Source of the DNA: Bacillota bacterium
GTDB lineage: Bacteria; Bacillota; Clostridia; Acetivibrionales; JAEXSP01
Assembly (NCBI GenBank): GCA_023453795.1
Contig: JAEXSP010000019.1
Span: 186,001 to 250,000, forward strand
Direction of reading: 5' to 3'
Length of the DNA: 64,000 nt
Shown here: positions 48,633-57,346 of the stretch, one piece after another
Position numbering within the stretch: position 1 is the first letter of the stretch
Layout: every line of letters begins with the position of its first letter
The notes under the pieces: model-generated
Told to the model about the DNA's origin: nothing
The model's input: only the letters and a program-made list of their open reading frames with translations
Databases searched by the model: none
Translations under genes and position numbers: made by a program

Positions 48633-50315
48633 TTACTGCACATTGGTTCCTGTGAAATAATGCATCAATATCTGATCATAAGTATAACCGGCATTTGCAA
48701 AACCCTTTGCGCCTTCCTGACTCATGCCTATTCCATGTCCCCATCCCTTTCCCTGGAATTTATAAATTGTAGGCACAAGGGATACGTTTTTTGATCCATT
48801 TGCAGTAACGACTGTGACTTTATTGCCGGAACCCTGAATTTTCTTAACTCCGTCCGAGGTCATTATGTTCTTGCTTCCGATCTGAGTTTTAACAGTTTCC
48901 GAGCCATTGCTCACCGATATGTCTGCATCACTGGTAACTGTATACCACTGGCTGAAAAGAGCATAATCTGTTCCGCTGAAAATGGTTCTGCAATTTCCCC
49001 TCAGGTATGTTCTCTTGTCTTTTGTACCTGTTATTACTACCTCTGTCGCTCTACCCGCGTCTGAAACCTTGGTTATCTGAATTCCGGTAATGTCACCCAG
49101 CTTGGCACCTGCAATTTCTTTGACCTTGCTCGCAGGAATATTGACTTCCCAATTATATTTATAGGATTTGCCCGACTCATATGGGTCATCAACACTCTTG
49201 AGATAGGGTAAATCACTGTTCCAGACATTTTTTACATCTTCAGTTTTGCCTCCGCTGGAACTGAAATAGTATATTTGTGCCGGCCTGCCGTTGTAAACAA
49301 GTATTTTACCCCTGGTTTCATCTACAGCTTTGTTTGTACTTTTGGCTTCACTATTTTTTCCGTTTAGCATATAGCCTTTATAAACCTGGTCAGCTGTTGT
49401 TGGGCAAAGATCGAATGCAAGTTTTGAATGTCTGCCTATACCATTGACGGTAAAAGTTCTTGCTGCCACCGCCTGAGCCTTTAAGGCTTCTATGTTTGAA
49501 CTCGATTCCATTTCACTTGGAACTACGCCATATAAATATTCTTCCAAAGGAAGTACATTTATAACAGTCATATCGCTGCCTGAAAATCTCCTTATTTCAA
49601 CGGCTCCCCTGTAAGTGCTGTTATTGTTTATTTTCAGAGCATAAAGCGTATTTTCTGGTTTTGGATATATTTGAAAGTGCGCTTTATCGCTTCCGAATAT
49701 CAATGCAGTGTCACCGGTGCTTTTAGCTGCAACAATCCTGTCGGAAGAGGGTTGTACAATCGTAAAGGCTGTATTAGGCAGCTTTGTTTGCAGATTGCTT
49801 TTCAGGTCTGTTTGCGCTGAATTTACATTTGAATAACATCCCGTCCAGGTCTGCCATGAATCAACATATGCCGGGAAAGCAGCTATTCCCTGCTGCTGCA
49901 GCTCCGATATTTTTTGATTTACAGAATTCAGGTCAGTATAGTCTCCGCCTATTTTTATATGGTATGGTCCCAGGACGGTTCCACCATTAGTAGCATTTGC
50001 GGAAGTTTCAGAAAAAGTATTGTTTGTCCTTATGTAATACGAATCTTTCCTGATTGATACATTGCTGCCTGAAGGTTCCTCATATAAAACATTAAAGGAA
50101 CCATTAAGGTCATATCCCAGTTGAATCCCCATCGGTGCAGAAACATTCAATGTTGACACAGCACCTTTTACACCCGCCGAGGGGTCAGTATAATACAACC
50201 CTATACGTACTTTATCCGGAATTTTAACATCAGCAGCGGTAAATGAACTGAACAGTATTGTTATTGACAAAGCCATGGCTGACACCAAAGCTATTTTAAA
50301 ATAATGCTTGAACAT
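48633..50315 (-). CDS. SpoIID/LytB-domain secreted protein (putative peptidoglycan lytic enzyme)
   Basis: SpoIID is a lytic transglycosylase acting on septal peptidoglycan; LytB-type relatives modify amidase activity. The 560 residues: signal peptide (about 1-28), an N-terminal segment with a SPOR-like stretch (YHIKIGGDYTDLNSVNQKI...), then the SpoIID domain from about 240: LPLEEYLYGVVPSEM, EALKAQAVAARTF, YFSSSGGKTEDVKNVW and a C-terminal GKGWGHGIGMSQEGAKGFA. A catalytic-type glutamate is in VVPSEMES. ATG 50315 follows GGAGG. It is larger than SpoIID proper, so not necessarily sporulation-specific. Confidence 0.88.
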   Translation of the reverse strand: MFKHYFKIALVSAMALSITILFSSFTAADVKIPDKVRIGLYYTDPSAGVKGAVSTLNVSAPMGIQLGYDLNGSFNVLYEEPSGSNVSIRKDSYYIRTNNTFSETSANATNGGTVLGPYHIKIGGDYTDLNSVNQKISELQQQGIAAFPAYVDSWQTWTGCYSNVNSAQTDLKSNLQTKLPNTAFTIVQPSSDRIVAAKSTGDTALIFGSDKAHFQIYPKPENTLYALKINNNSTYRGAVEIRRFSGSDMTVINVLPLEEYLYGVVPSEMESSSNIEALKAQAVAARTFTVNGIGRHSKLAFDLCPTTADQVYKGYMLNGKNSEAKSTNKAVDETRGKILVYNGRPAQIYYFSSSGGKTEDVKNVWNSDLPYLKSVDDPYESGKSYKYNWEVNIPASKVKEIAGAKLGDITGIQITKVSDAGRATEVVITGTKDKRTYLRGNCRTIFSGTDYALFSQWYTVTSDADISVSNGSETVKTQIGSKNIMTSDGVKKIQGSGNKVTVVTANGSKNVSLVPTIYKFQGKGWGHGIGMSQEGAKGFANAGYTYDQILMHYFTGTNVQ

Positions 50316-50465
50316 CCAAACCTCCATATTTGTCTTTTGTAATATTTCATATTATTTATTTCGACAAAATGGCTTATTTACCCTTTACATTTAATTATCT
50401 GTAACAAAATTGTAACTTTATATATAATATATATTACAATTTCATTGCCGCAAATGCAAAAAAGT

Positions 50466-50494
50466 TTGACATTGCAATCTTGAGATGTTAATAT
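50466..50494 (+). promoter_or_regulatory. Sigma-A promoter of the lysine operon
   Basis: TTGACA - 17 bases - TAATAT, starting transcription about 20 bases before the riboswitch. Confidence 0.85.
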
Positions 50495-50520
50495 AAATAA
50501 AAACATCATATGAATAATAT

Positions 50521-50687
50521 GATAGAGGCGCGTTCTTCATTAGTATAGCTGCTGAAAATTATGGGATTTAATGATTCAGCTAAAAAGGGAAAAACGCCGA
50601 AGGATATAATCCCCCATTAAATTATGTCCTGGTCATCCAGTGAAAAACTGTATGACTGTCATCAATAACCGTTGATGGAGCGCTATC
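50521..50687 (+). promoter_or_regulatory. Lysine riboswitch (L box)
   Basis: GATAGAGGCGCG at the 5' end pairs with GAGCGCTATC at the 3' end (P1); conserved AAAGGGAAAAACGCCGAAGG, CCTGGTCATCCAG and ACCGTTGATGGAGCGC are lysine aptamer hallmarks. Lysine binding would promote the downstream terminator and reduce asd-dapA-dapB expression. Confidence 0.95.
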
Positions 50688-50733
50688 AGTTCTTAATAAA
50701 GCCTTTAGGCTTGACCTGTACAAAACAGAACTG

Positions 50734-50761
50734 CTGGTAATCTATCGATACCAGTTTTTTT
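50734..50761 (+). terminator. Riboswitch expression-platform terminator
   Basis: CTGGTA / TACCAG stem with nine-base loop and at least seven T. The preceding CAGTTCT (50687-50693) can pair with AGAACTG (50727-50733), forming a competing or stacked helix. Confidence 0.8.
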
Positions 50762-50811
50762 ATTTTATAATCCATTATTTAAAAATGGCAAAACAAAGGG
50801 AGGGCTTTAAA

Positions 50812-51891
50812 ATGGATAAGAAACTAAAAGCAGCAGTGCTTGGCGGAACCGGAATGGTTGGGCAGAGATTCATCTCCCTGTTGGAAAACCATCCATGGTT
50901 TGAAGTAGTATCAATAGCAGCAAGTGAAAGATCCGCAGGAAAAACCTATGAAGAAGCTGTCAGCGGACGTTGGAAAATAGATGTTCCCATGCCTGAAAAA
51001 GCAAAAGGCATAATGGTTAAAAACGTTATGGAAATTTCCAAGATAGCTGATGAAGCAGACATTGTTTTTTGTGCAGTTGACATGAAAAAGGATGAAATCA
51101 GAGAACTCGAGGAAAAGTATGCAAGGGCTGATATACCTGTAATATCCAACAACTCCGCTCATAGGTGGACTGATGACGTACCTATGGTTATTCCTGAAAT
51201 CAATCCTGAGCATATCCATGTAATTGAAAGCCAGAGAAAACGTTTGGGAACTAAAAAAGGTTTCATTGCCGTAAAATCCAATTGTTCTTTACAGAGCTAT
51301 GTACCTCCTGTACACGCACTTATGGGATTTGAGCCGGAGAAAGTGCTTGCATGTACTTATCAGGCAATTTCTGGCGCCGGGAAGACTTTCAGCGAATGGC
51401 CGGAAATATTGGATAACGTAATTCCCTACATCGGCGGCGAAGAAGACAAAAGTGAAAATGAACCTTTGAAGATATGGGGTAAGGTTGAAAACGGCAAAAT
51501 TGTCAAGGCTTCAGGGCCTATAGTTACTTCGCAATGTTATAGGGTAGCTGCTCAGGACGGACATCTGGCTGCTGTTTTCGCATCCTTTAAGAATAAGCCT
51601 TCGAAGGAAGAAATACTCAATTGCTGGAAGGAATTCAAAGGCAAGGCTCAGGAGCTTAATCTTCCAAGTGCACCTCAGCAATTCCTGACTTATTTTGACC
51701 AGCCTGACAGACCTCAGACCAAGCTTGACAGGATTGTTGAAAACGGCATGGGAATCGCAGTCGGTAGACTGAGGGAAGATTCAATATTCGATTATAAATT
51801 CGTATGTCTGTCCCACAACACAATAAGAGGTGCTGCCGGAGGCGGCGTTCTTATGGCAGAGCTGCTCAAGGCCGAAGGCTACCTTGGCTGA
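50812..51891 (+). CDS. asd: Aspartate-semialdehyde dehydrogenase (archaeal/fungal-type)
   Basis: Reduces aspartyl phosphate to aspartate semialdehyde, entry to lysine, threonine and methionine. NADP-binding AVLGGTGMVGQRFISLL (N-terminal), catalytic Cys in VKSNCSLQSYVPP, QAISGAGKTFSEWPEI, and C-terminal NTIRGAAGGGVLMAELL. The absence of the bacterial insert pattern and the SNCS-LQ context match the TIGR00978 subtype. ATG 50812 has GGGAGGG ahead. First gene after the lysine riboswitch. Confidence 0.95.
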   Translation: MDKKLKAAVLGGTGMVGQRFISLLENHPWFEVVSIAASERSAGKTYEEAVSGRWKIDVPMPEKAKGIMVKNVMEISKIADEADIVFCAVDMKKDEIRELEEKYARADIPVISNNSAHRWTDDVPMVIPEINPEHIHVIESQRKRLGTKKGFIAVKSNCSLQSYVPPVHALMGFEPEKVLACTYQAISGAGKTFSEWPEILDNVIPYIGGEEDKSENEPLKIWGKVENGKIVKASGPIVTSQCYRVAAQDGHLAAVFASFKNKPSKEEILNCWKEFKGKAQELNLPSAPQQFLTYFDQPDRPQTKLDRIVENGMGIAVGRLREDSIFDYKFVCLSHNTIRGAAGGGVLMAELLKAEGYLG

Positions 51892-51964
51892 TTGTAATAA
51901 TTAAATATTATATATCGGGCGTAACAACGCCCCGATTTCAAGCAAAATAACAGGAGGTAATTCA

Positions 51965-52843
51965 ATGAGAAAGCCAGTATTTAAAGGCTCCGGAGTTGCA
52001 ATAGTTACTCCTTTTACCGAAGACGGCATTGATTTCAATAAACTTGAAGAACTTATAGAATTTCAAATCAAAGAAGGTACGGATGCAATAATTATTTGCG
52101 GTACAACAGGTGAAGCATCAACAATGCCTGATGAAGAGCACAAGTCGGCAATCAAGTTTACAGTTGAAAAGGTCGCTAAAAGAGTTCCTGTAATCGCAGG
52201 TACCGGCAGCAATGACACACGTCATGCAATAGCCTTGAGCAAGTATGCCGAGGAAGTGGGTTCTGATGCTATACTTACAGTAACACCTTATTATAATAAG
52301 ACCACGCAGAAAGGTCTGGTTGAGCACTTCAAGGTAATTGCAAACAGCATTAAAATCCCCGTTATTCTTTACAACGTACCATCAAGGACCAACTTAAACA
52401 TTAATGCCGAAACAATAAAGGAATTATCTCAGATAGACAATATTGCCGGTTTAAAAGAATGCAACCTTAATCAGGTAGGCGATATCATAAACCTTTGCGG
52501 TGATGACTTCCCTATCTATTCCGGTGAAGACGGACTCGTGCTTCCTCTCCTATCACTCGGAGGAATGGGTGTAATATCAGTAATGGCAAATATCATACCA
52601 AAGGACACACATAATCTGGTTATAAACTATTTGAACGGCAACATTGATGAAGCCAGAAAGATCCAGCTTAAGACTTTGAATCTTGTTAAGGCTCTTTTCA
52701 CCGAAGTAAGCCCGATCCCTGTCAAGGCTGCAATGAATCTTCTTGGAATGAATGTCGGAAAATGCAGAATGCCGCTTGTTGACATTAGTGATAAAAATCT
52801 TGATGTGTTAAATAAGGAATTAAGAAACTACGGACTGCTTTGA
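51965..52843 (+). CDS. dapA: 4-hydroxy-tetrahydrodipicolinate synthase
   Basis: Condenses pyruvate with aspartate semialdehyde. TIM barrel: GVAIVTPFTEDGID, ICGTTGEASTMPDEEH, VTPYYNKTTQKGL, the Tyr motif LYNVPSRTNLNI and the Schiff-base lysine in IAGLKECN; GVISVMANIIP near the C-terminus. Length 292 is usual. AGGAGGTAATTCA precedes ATG. The gene product feeds DapB; in spore formers this path also gives dipicolinate. Confidence 0.97.
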   Translation: MRKPVFKGSGVAIVTPFTEDGIDFNKLEELIEFQIKEGTDAIIICGTTGEASTMPDEEHKSAIKFTVEKVAKRVPVIAGTGSNDTRHAIALSKYAEEVGSDAILTVTPYYNKTTQKGLVEHFKVIANSIKIPVILYNVPSRTNLNINAETIKELSQIDNIAGLKECNLNQVGDIINLCGDDFPIYSGEDGLVLPLLSLGGMGVISVMANIIPKDTHNLVINYLNGNIDEARKIQLKTLNLVKALFTEVSPIPVKAAMNLLGMNVGKCRMPLVDISDKNLDVLNKELRNYGLL

Positions 52844-52912
52844 TAGCAAATGCGGAATGAAAATTTCTGACATGATAACAATGTACATTAAATGTAATTA
52901 AGGAAGTGACTT

Positions 52913-53668
52913 ATGATAAAAATTATACTAAGCGGATGTAACGGAAAAATGGGTCAGGTAATTACAAAGCTTGCAGCAGAAAGAGATGATTTGAAAATCG
53001 TAGCGGGACTTGATATCGTCGATTCCGATAAAAACGGATACCCCATTTTCACCAATGTCAAAAGCTGCAATATTATAGCCGATGTAATTATTGATTTTTC
53101 CAATCCTGCTGCCTTCGACCCGCTGATGGAATACGCCGTATCGAGAAAAATACCTATTGTTATGGCTACAACAGGACTGTCCGGTGCAAATCTAAAGACA
53201 TTGCAATCTGTTTCAAAGGACATTCCGGTATTCTTTTCAGCAAACATGTCCTTGGGTGTTAATCTCTTGATTGACCTTGTGAAAAAAGCTGCAAGGATAT
53301 TGGAAGACAATTTTGATATTGAAATCGTAGAAAAGCACCATAATCAGAAAATCGATGCACCCAGCGGTACGGCACTTGCAATAGCGGATGCGATTAATTC
53401 CGCACTCGAACAAAAACAGGAATACATCTATGACAGACACTCAAGAAGGAAAAAGAGAAGCAAACGTGAAATAGGAATTCATGCTGTTCGCGGAGGTACA
53501 ATTGTGGGTGATCATTCTGTCATTTTCGCCGGAAATGATGAAATAATTGAAATCAACCACATTGCAATGTCCAAAGAAATCTTCGGAACCGGAGCGCTTA
53601 AGGCTGCTAAATTCCTTAGCGATAAGAAACCCGGCTTTTATAACATGAATGATTTGCTAGCAGATTGA
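52913..53668 (+). CDS. dapB: 4-hydroxy-tetrahydrodipicolinate reductase
   Basis: NAD(P)H-dependent reductase after DapA. Rossmann segment SGCNGKMGQVITKLA, DFSNPAAFDPLM, ATTGLSG, and the active-site EKHHNQKIDAPSGTALAIADAI with catalytic His-His and Lys. 251 residues, standard. A moderately weak AGGAAGTGACTT precedes the ATG. Third gene in the lysine operon. Confidence 0.96.
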   Translation: MIKIILSGCNGKMGQVITKLAAERDDLKIVAGLDIVDSDKNGYPIFTNVKSCNIIADVIIDFSNPAAFDPLMEYAVSRKIPIVMATTGLSGANLKTLQSVSKDIPVFFSANMSLGVNLLIDLVKKAARILEDNFDIEIVEKHHNQKIDAPSGTALAIADAINSALEQKQEYIYDRHSRRKKRSKREIGIHAVRGGTIVGDHSVIFAGNDEIIEINHIAMSKEIFGTGALKAAKFLSDKKPGFYNMNDLLAD

Positions 53669-53702
53669 ATATAATTACATGTATATTCAGGAGGTGTATA
53701 TT

Positions 53703-54176
53703 ATGTCTCTTAATCCTGTAACTGATATTTCGGTTTCATATAATGTGGCATTGGTGACAGTTGATAATTTGCCTAACAATATGACTTTGATATCCGATAT
53801 TTTTAATGCCCTTGCTGAAAAAAAGATTAATATCGATATGATAAGTCAAGCTCCACCCTATCGCGGAAGTATAAACCTTTCTTTCAGTCTGCCTTCCGAT
53901 GATTTGATAAAGGCAATTTCAGAGCTTAATAAATTTAAAAAGGCTGTACCCAATCTTCATGTTGAAGTTGACGCGGATAATACCAAGCTTTCAGTCTATG
54001 GCAAGGACATGAAAAACATTCCTGGTGTCGCAGCCAAATTATTTATGCTTCTGGCTCAGAACGGTATTGACGTTAAACTGATTACTACATCCGAAGTTGA
54101 CATTTCTTATCTCTTGTACGAAAAAGACATTGATAAGGCTATAGAAGCAATTAAAAAGGAGTTTGAGCTAAGATAA
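53703..54176 (+). CDS. Stand-alone tandem ACT-domain protein, aspartokinase regulatory-like
   Basis: A 157-residue protein matching the C-terminal regulatory half of aspartokinase: ACT1 (about 15-85: VALVTVDNLPNNMTLISDIFNALAEKKINIDMISQ) and ACT2 (about 95-157: LSVYGKDMKNIPGVAAKLFMLLAQNGIDVKLITTSEVDISYLL). No kinase domain precedes it. ATG 53703 follows AGGAGGTG. It may act as a small regulatory subunit of a separate aspartokinase, or bind lysine/threonine; that is inferred. Last gene of the lysine operon. Confidence 0.9.
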   Translation: MSLNPVTDISVSYNVALVTVDNLPNNMTLISDIFNALAEKKINIDMISQAPPYRGSINLSFSLPSDDLIKAISELNKFKKAVPNLHVEVDADNTKLSVYGKDMKNIPGVAAKLFMLLAQNGIDVKLITTSEVDISYLLYEKDIDKAIEAIKKEFELR

Positions 54177-54193
54177 TAGAAATTCATAATAAC

Positions 54194-54219
54194 AAAGGGC
54201 GAATTATTTCGCCCTTTTT
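54194..54219 (+). terminator. Terminator of the lysine operon
   Basis: AAAGGGCGA / TCGCCCTTT with a six-base loop and TTTTTG. Confidence 0.88.
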
Positions 54220-54319
54220 GTTTGCCCGTGAAACGTTTTAAAACGCATCTCAAAAGCAGATAGAACTCGGTGCCCTTGAGCTTTGATTCCTTGATTAAAT
54301 TGGTGTATGGAGGCTCTTA

Positions 54320-55153
54320 TTATGCCTCTTCTTCTGTTCCCTCTTCCTCAGGTTCATCCATCATATATTTTTTGAGAATAGGATTTACATAGAAGTTCAC
54401 AATAAAACCAACTGTACTTGCTGTGATTAGAGGAAACAATATAAGTCCTACAACCCAATAGGAAAATGATAAATATACCACTATGAGGCATAAAATAACT
54501 ATTCCGAGGTTTGGCAGCAGTTTCGAAATTGCAAAAAGAAATGCATTCTTGTATATTTGCTTTATTGTAAGTTCAAAGGTTACGAGCATAGGATAAATAT
54601 ATAGGTGCATAAGTACAAAAATAATGAAAGCCAGAAGCACCATGGGAATAAATATAAACATAAAATTATAGGTGTTGCTTAGTTGATTGTAAAGGTTTAT
54701 GCTTATTCCAAACATAATCGTTAAGAAAATGTCTATAAGACATATTATACTGCTTTGCTTGAAATTGCTTTTAGCTGTATCCCTGAAGTCCCACCACAAA
54801 AATGAAGGCTCCTCCTGAACGAAATTTCTCAGAATGTATGTCATTCCCGCTTGTGCCGGTCCTGTTGTAATCATGGTAAGACTCAGAAATATACATGTGA
54901 AAAAAATACGCATACCAAATTCTTGAGCCGGGTCTTTACTGAATGCACTGCTGAAATAAAAAGCCGTTCCAATGAAAGATATTATTAAAGCAGGTATGTT
55001 GAATACTGAAAAAAGAAGATTCAATTTTATCAAATTCCAGAACTTACGAAAGTATAACTCAAAAAATAAAAATATGCCTGTTTTTTTCGGTTCATCTTTC
55101 GAAATACCTACCCCAGGCTTAGAATAATCAAAAAAGCCAAAAAAACCTCCCAT
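54320..55153 (-). CDS. DUF624 (YesL-like) membrane protein
   Basis: A 277-residue protein with five or six hydrophobic helices, opening LYFRKFWNLIKLNLLFSVFNIPAL and containing TTGPAQAGMTYILRNFVQEEPSFLWWDFRDTAKSNFKQS, the DUF624 hallmark. The C-terminus is acidic (DEPEEEGTEEEA). YesL genes commonly sit near sugar ABC transporters; none is adjacent here. Function unassigned. ATG follows GGGGAAG. Confidence 0.87.
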   Translation of the reverse strand: MGGFFGFFDYSKPGVGISKDEPKKTGIFLFFELYFRKFWNLIKLNLLFSVFNIPALIISFIGTAFYFSSAFSKDPAQEFGMRIFFTCIFLSLTMITTGPAQAGMTYILRNFVQEEPSFLWWDFRDTAKSNFKQSSIICLIDIFLTIMFGISINLYNQLSNTYNFMFIFIPMVLLAFIIFVLMHLYIYPMLVTFELTIKQIYKNAFLFAISKLLPNLGIVILCLIVVYLSFSYWVVGLILFPLITASTVGFIVNFYVNPILKKYMMDEPEEEGTEEEA

Positions 55154-55334
55154 TTAATCTTCCCCATTTCATATAATGTCTGATGCTAAAATTACTTTGA
55201 AAATTAATGTAACAGCCTTTATTTTACCAATTACTCAGAAATATATCAATATATTTTTATTGCCAAAAGTCTTATTCCTCTTTTTTTCCATATTTTTGCT
55301 AATATTTTTGCTAATATTTTTATTTCAAAAACTA

Positions 55335-55363
55335 TTGACAATCAGTCGTTCTGTCAGTATAAT
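55335..55363 (+). promoter_or_regulatory. Sigma-A promoter of tRNA-Leu
   Basis: Perfect TTGACA - 17 bases - TATAAT, 42 bases before the tRNA. Confidence 0.9.
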
Positions 55364-55404
55364 TTATTATGCTGACTCGAGAGACATAACAACATTATTA
55401 ATAT

Positions 55405-55487
55405 GCGGTCGTGGCGGAACTGGCAGACGCGTACGTTTGAGGGGCGTATGGGAGACCGTGTGGGTTCAAGTCCCACCGTCCGCACCA
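55405..55487 (+). tRNA. tRNA-Leu (GAG) with U5-U68 acceptor mismatch
   Basis: Eighty-three bases, class II with a long variable arm, T-arm GTGGG/CCCAC, anticodon stem TACGT/GCGTA and loop TTGAGGG (anticodon GAG), CCA encoded. Acceptor GCGGTCG against CGTCCGC leaves U5 opposite U68; other Firmicutes tRNA-Leu(GAG) have G or C there. Confidence 0.93.
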
Positions 55488-55489
55488 AG

Positions 55490-55520
55490 AAAACCATCTG
55501 ATAAGGGTGGTTTTCTTTTT
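55490..55520 (+). terminator. Terminator after tRNA-Leu
   Basis: AAAACCA / TGGTTTT stem followed by CTTTTT. Confidence 0.8.
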
Positions 55521-55564
55521 ATGTTCGAGTAACAAAAAATGTACTTATATTTGGAGTAATGTAT

Positions 55565-55921
55565 ATGCCTTCTTTATTGAAATTTATGCCTTTTTCGCTT
55601 TTGGTTGTATCAAATATTTTTATGACCTTTGCATGGTACGGAAATCTGAAAATTTTTAAAAACAGCTCTACTCCCTTACCGCTTATTATTCTGATAAGCT
55701 GGGGCATTGCATTTTTTGAGTATTGCTTTATGATTCCGGCGAACAGAATTGCTTCAAAGAATTTTGATACCGCCCAGCTTAAAATAGTTCAGGAAGCTAT
55801 CTCTCTCATTGTTTTTGGAGTATTTTCAGTTATGTATCTAAAGGAAAGCTTCCGGCTGAACTACCTTCTATCATTTGTATGTATAATCGGAGCAGTGTTC
55901 TTTGCATTCAAAAAGTTCTAG
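55565..55921 (+). CDS. DMT-type small membrane protein (DUF486 family)
   Basis: A 118-residue protein of four hydrophobic helices. TFAWYGNLK near residue 25, ISWGIAFFEYCFMIPANRIASK in the middle, and VMYLKESFRLNYLLSF at the end are typical DUF486, related to multidrug/metabolite exporters. ATG 55565, eight bases after GGAG, is preferred over the in-frame ATG 55559 which is too close. A strong terminator follows. Confidence 0.85.
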   Translation: MPSLLKFMPFSLLVVSNIFMTFAWYGNLKIFKNSSTPLPLIILISWGIAFFEYCFMIPANRIASKNFDTAQLKIVQEAISLIVFGVFSVMYLKESFRLNYLLSFVCIIGAVFFAFKKF

Positions 55922-55938
55922 ATATATTTACGACTAAA

Positions 55939-55977
55939 AGGGCTGATCAAAATATAAATTAATTTTGAAACAGCCCT
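55939..55977 (+). terminator. Bidirectional terminator between DUF486 and the repeat protein
   Basis: AGGGCTG-A-TCAAAAT ... ATTTTGA-AA-CAGCCCT stem-loop lying between convergent genes. Confidence 0.8.
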
Positions 55978-56011
55978 TCTCAATATAAATGCAGGTTGAT
56001 AATATATATTT

Positions 56012-56581
56012 TTACTTTTCCGTAACGGTGCCGGAATATGATGCATTTATTCTTACCTGTAACTGACTTCCCATAACAATTGGTGACCAACACACCGCAC
56101 TTGTTAAATTCAGAGTCCCCCTATATGTACCATCGTCATAATAATATGTCGGTGAAACATATGATGAAGGTGAATTTGCATAATTGCTGAATTCTGAAGG
56201 ACTTACAATAAAGGTATAGAGTCTGTCGTAAGATACTGTCTTCGTCTTGCGTGCATATACCGTGCCGGAATATTCAGCATATATTCTTACCTGTAACTGA
56301 TTTCCTATAACAATTGGTGACCAACACACTGCACTTGATAAATTGAGGGTCCCCCTATATGTACCATCGTCATAATAATATGTCGGTGAAACATATGATG
56401 AAGGTGAATTTGCATAATTGATGAATTCTGAAGGACTTACAATAAAGGTATACAGGCTGTTGTAAGTTACGGTTTTCGTCTCATCAGTTGCAAAAACAGA
56501 GAGACTCCCGCAGCTTAACACAATAACAAATATTAGCATAAAACACACTGTTTTTTTGGAGACACTAGTCGTTGATGTCAT
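56012..56581 (-). CDS. Secreted protein of two near-identical 78-residue repeats
   Basis: A 189-residue exported protein: signal peptide (about 1-31, ending VFATDET), then two tandem units beginning KTVTYNSLYTFIVSPSEF and KTVSYDRLYTFIVSPSEF, each with ANSPSSYVSPTYYYDDGTY, GTLNL, AVCWSPIV and QLQVRI. Each has one Cys. Only about ten residues differ. The Y-x-D-D-G-T-Y-x-G-T-L pattern suggests beta-sandwich secreted repeats. No anchor motif is seen, so it is probably released or wall-associated. Function unknown. DNA identity of the units is also high, pointing to a recent duplication. Confidence 0.85.
   Translation of the reverse strand: MTSTTSVSKKTVCFMLIFVIVLSCGSLSVFATDETKTVTYNSLYTFIVSPSEFINYANSPSSYVSPTYYYDDGTYRGTLNLSSAVCWSPIVIGNQLQVRIYAEYSGTVYARKTKTVSYDRLYTFIVSPSEFSNYANSPSSYVSPTYYYDDGTYRGTLNLTSAVCWSPIVMGSQLQVRINASYSGTVTEK
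56048..56511 (-). repeat. Tandem 234-bp repeat inside the secreted-repeat gene
   Basis: The two units repeat at 234 bases (78 codons); for example the segment starting ctatatgtaccatcg occurs at 56121 and 56355, identical for about 75 bases. Differences are few and partly synonymous. Confidence 0.85.
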
Positions 56582-56804
56582 TTTATTAGCCCCTTTCAGA
56601 TTTGTTTTTTTACATAAACCTGCATTTAATATTAATATTATATCATTTATTAGTTATTTTGTAAATTATTGTTATTTTAAAAGTAAATTCTTTTTCATAT
56701 TTTGTTACTATATTGCATATTACAGAAACTCAGAACTCATATCTATGGCGACCTAGCTGCCGCCAAATAACTATTAAATCTGTAATGAATAGAATCGACC
56801 AGGT

Positions 56805-57311
56805 CTATTCTTTTAATATTGAATACATTTTCATATCCAAAACTTCTCCGTTTTTTACAGCGTTTTTTCTGAGCGTCCCCTCAAAGATGAATCCCGCTTT
56901 TTCCAGTACCTTGCAAGATGCTGTGTTGTAAGCGAAAGGTTCTGCAAAAATACGCATTATGTCTGTATTCGCAAAAATAAAGCTGCACGCTTCCTTAACT
57001 GCAATTGTACCAATTCCTTTTCCCCACCAGGGTTCTGCAATATAGTAACCCATTTCTGCGGTGTATCTATGAATATTCTCCTTACGGAAAATTCCGATAC
57101 TGCCAACAGCCTTGTTATCTACGGTAATAGCCCAGGAATATTGGCTGTCTTTTTCTGCCTTCAACGTAGAAGCTATAAACATCTCTGCGTCAGCAACTGT
57201 ATATGGATAGGGTATTCCGTCCCTTAAGTTGTCCTGTACTTTTTTACTATTTAAAGCAGCTGCAAGATTATAGGCATCCGCCATTTCCCACGCACGAATT
57301 TTTACATCCAT
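56805..57311 (-). CDS. GNAT family N-acetyltransferase (RimJ/RimL-like)
   Basis: A 168-residue acetyl-CoA-dependent acetyltransferase. WAITVDNKAVGSIGIF (beta4), EMGYYIAEPWWGKGIGTIAVKEA (acetyl-CoA pyrophosphate loop, GKGIGT), and IFAEPFAYNTASCKVLEKAGFIFEGTLR are the RimJ/RimL pattern. The acceptor (protein N-terminus, antibiotic or polyamine) cannot be decided. No operon partner. Confidence 0.9.
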   Translation of the reverse strand: MDVKIRAWEMADAYNLAAALNSKKVQDNLRDGIPYPYTVADAEMFIASTLKAEKDSQYSWAITVDNKAVGSIGIFRKENIHRYTAEMGYYIAEPWWGKGIGTIAVKEACSFIFANTDIMRIFAEPFAYNTASCKVLEKAGFIFEGTLRKNAVKNGEVLDMKMYSILKE

Positions 57312-57346
57312 CTTGAATACCCCTCCTCACATTATTTGCTTATTTA

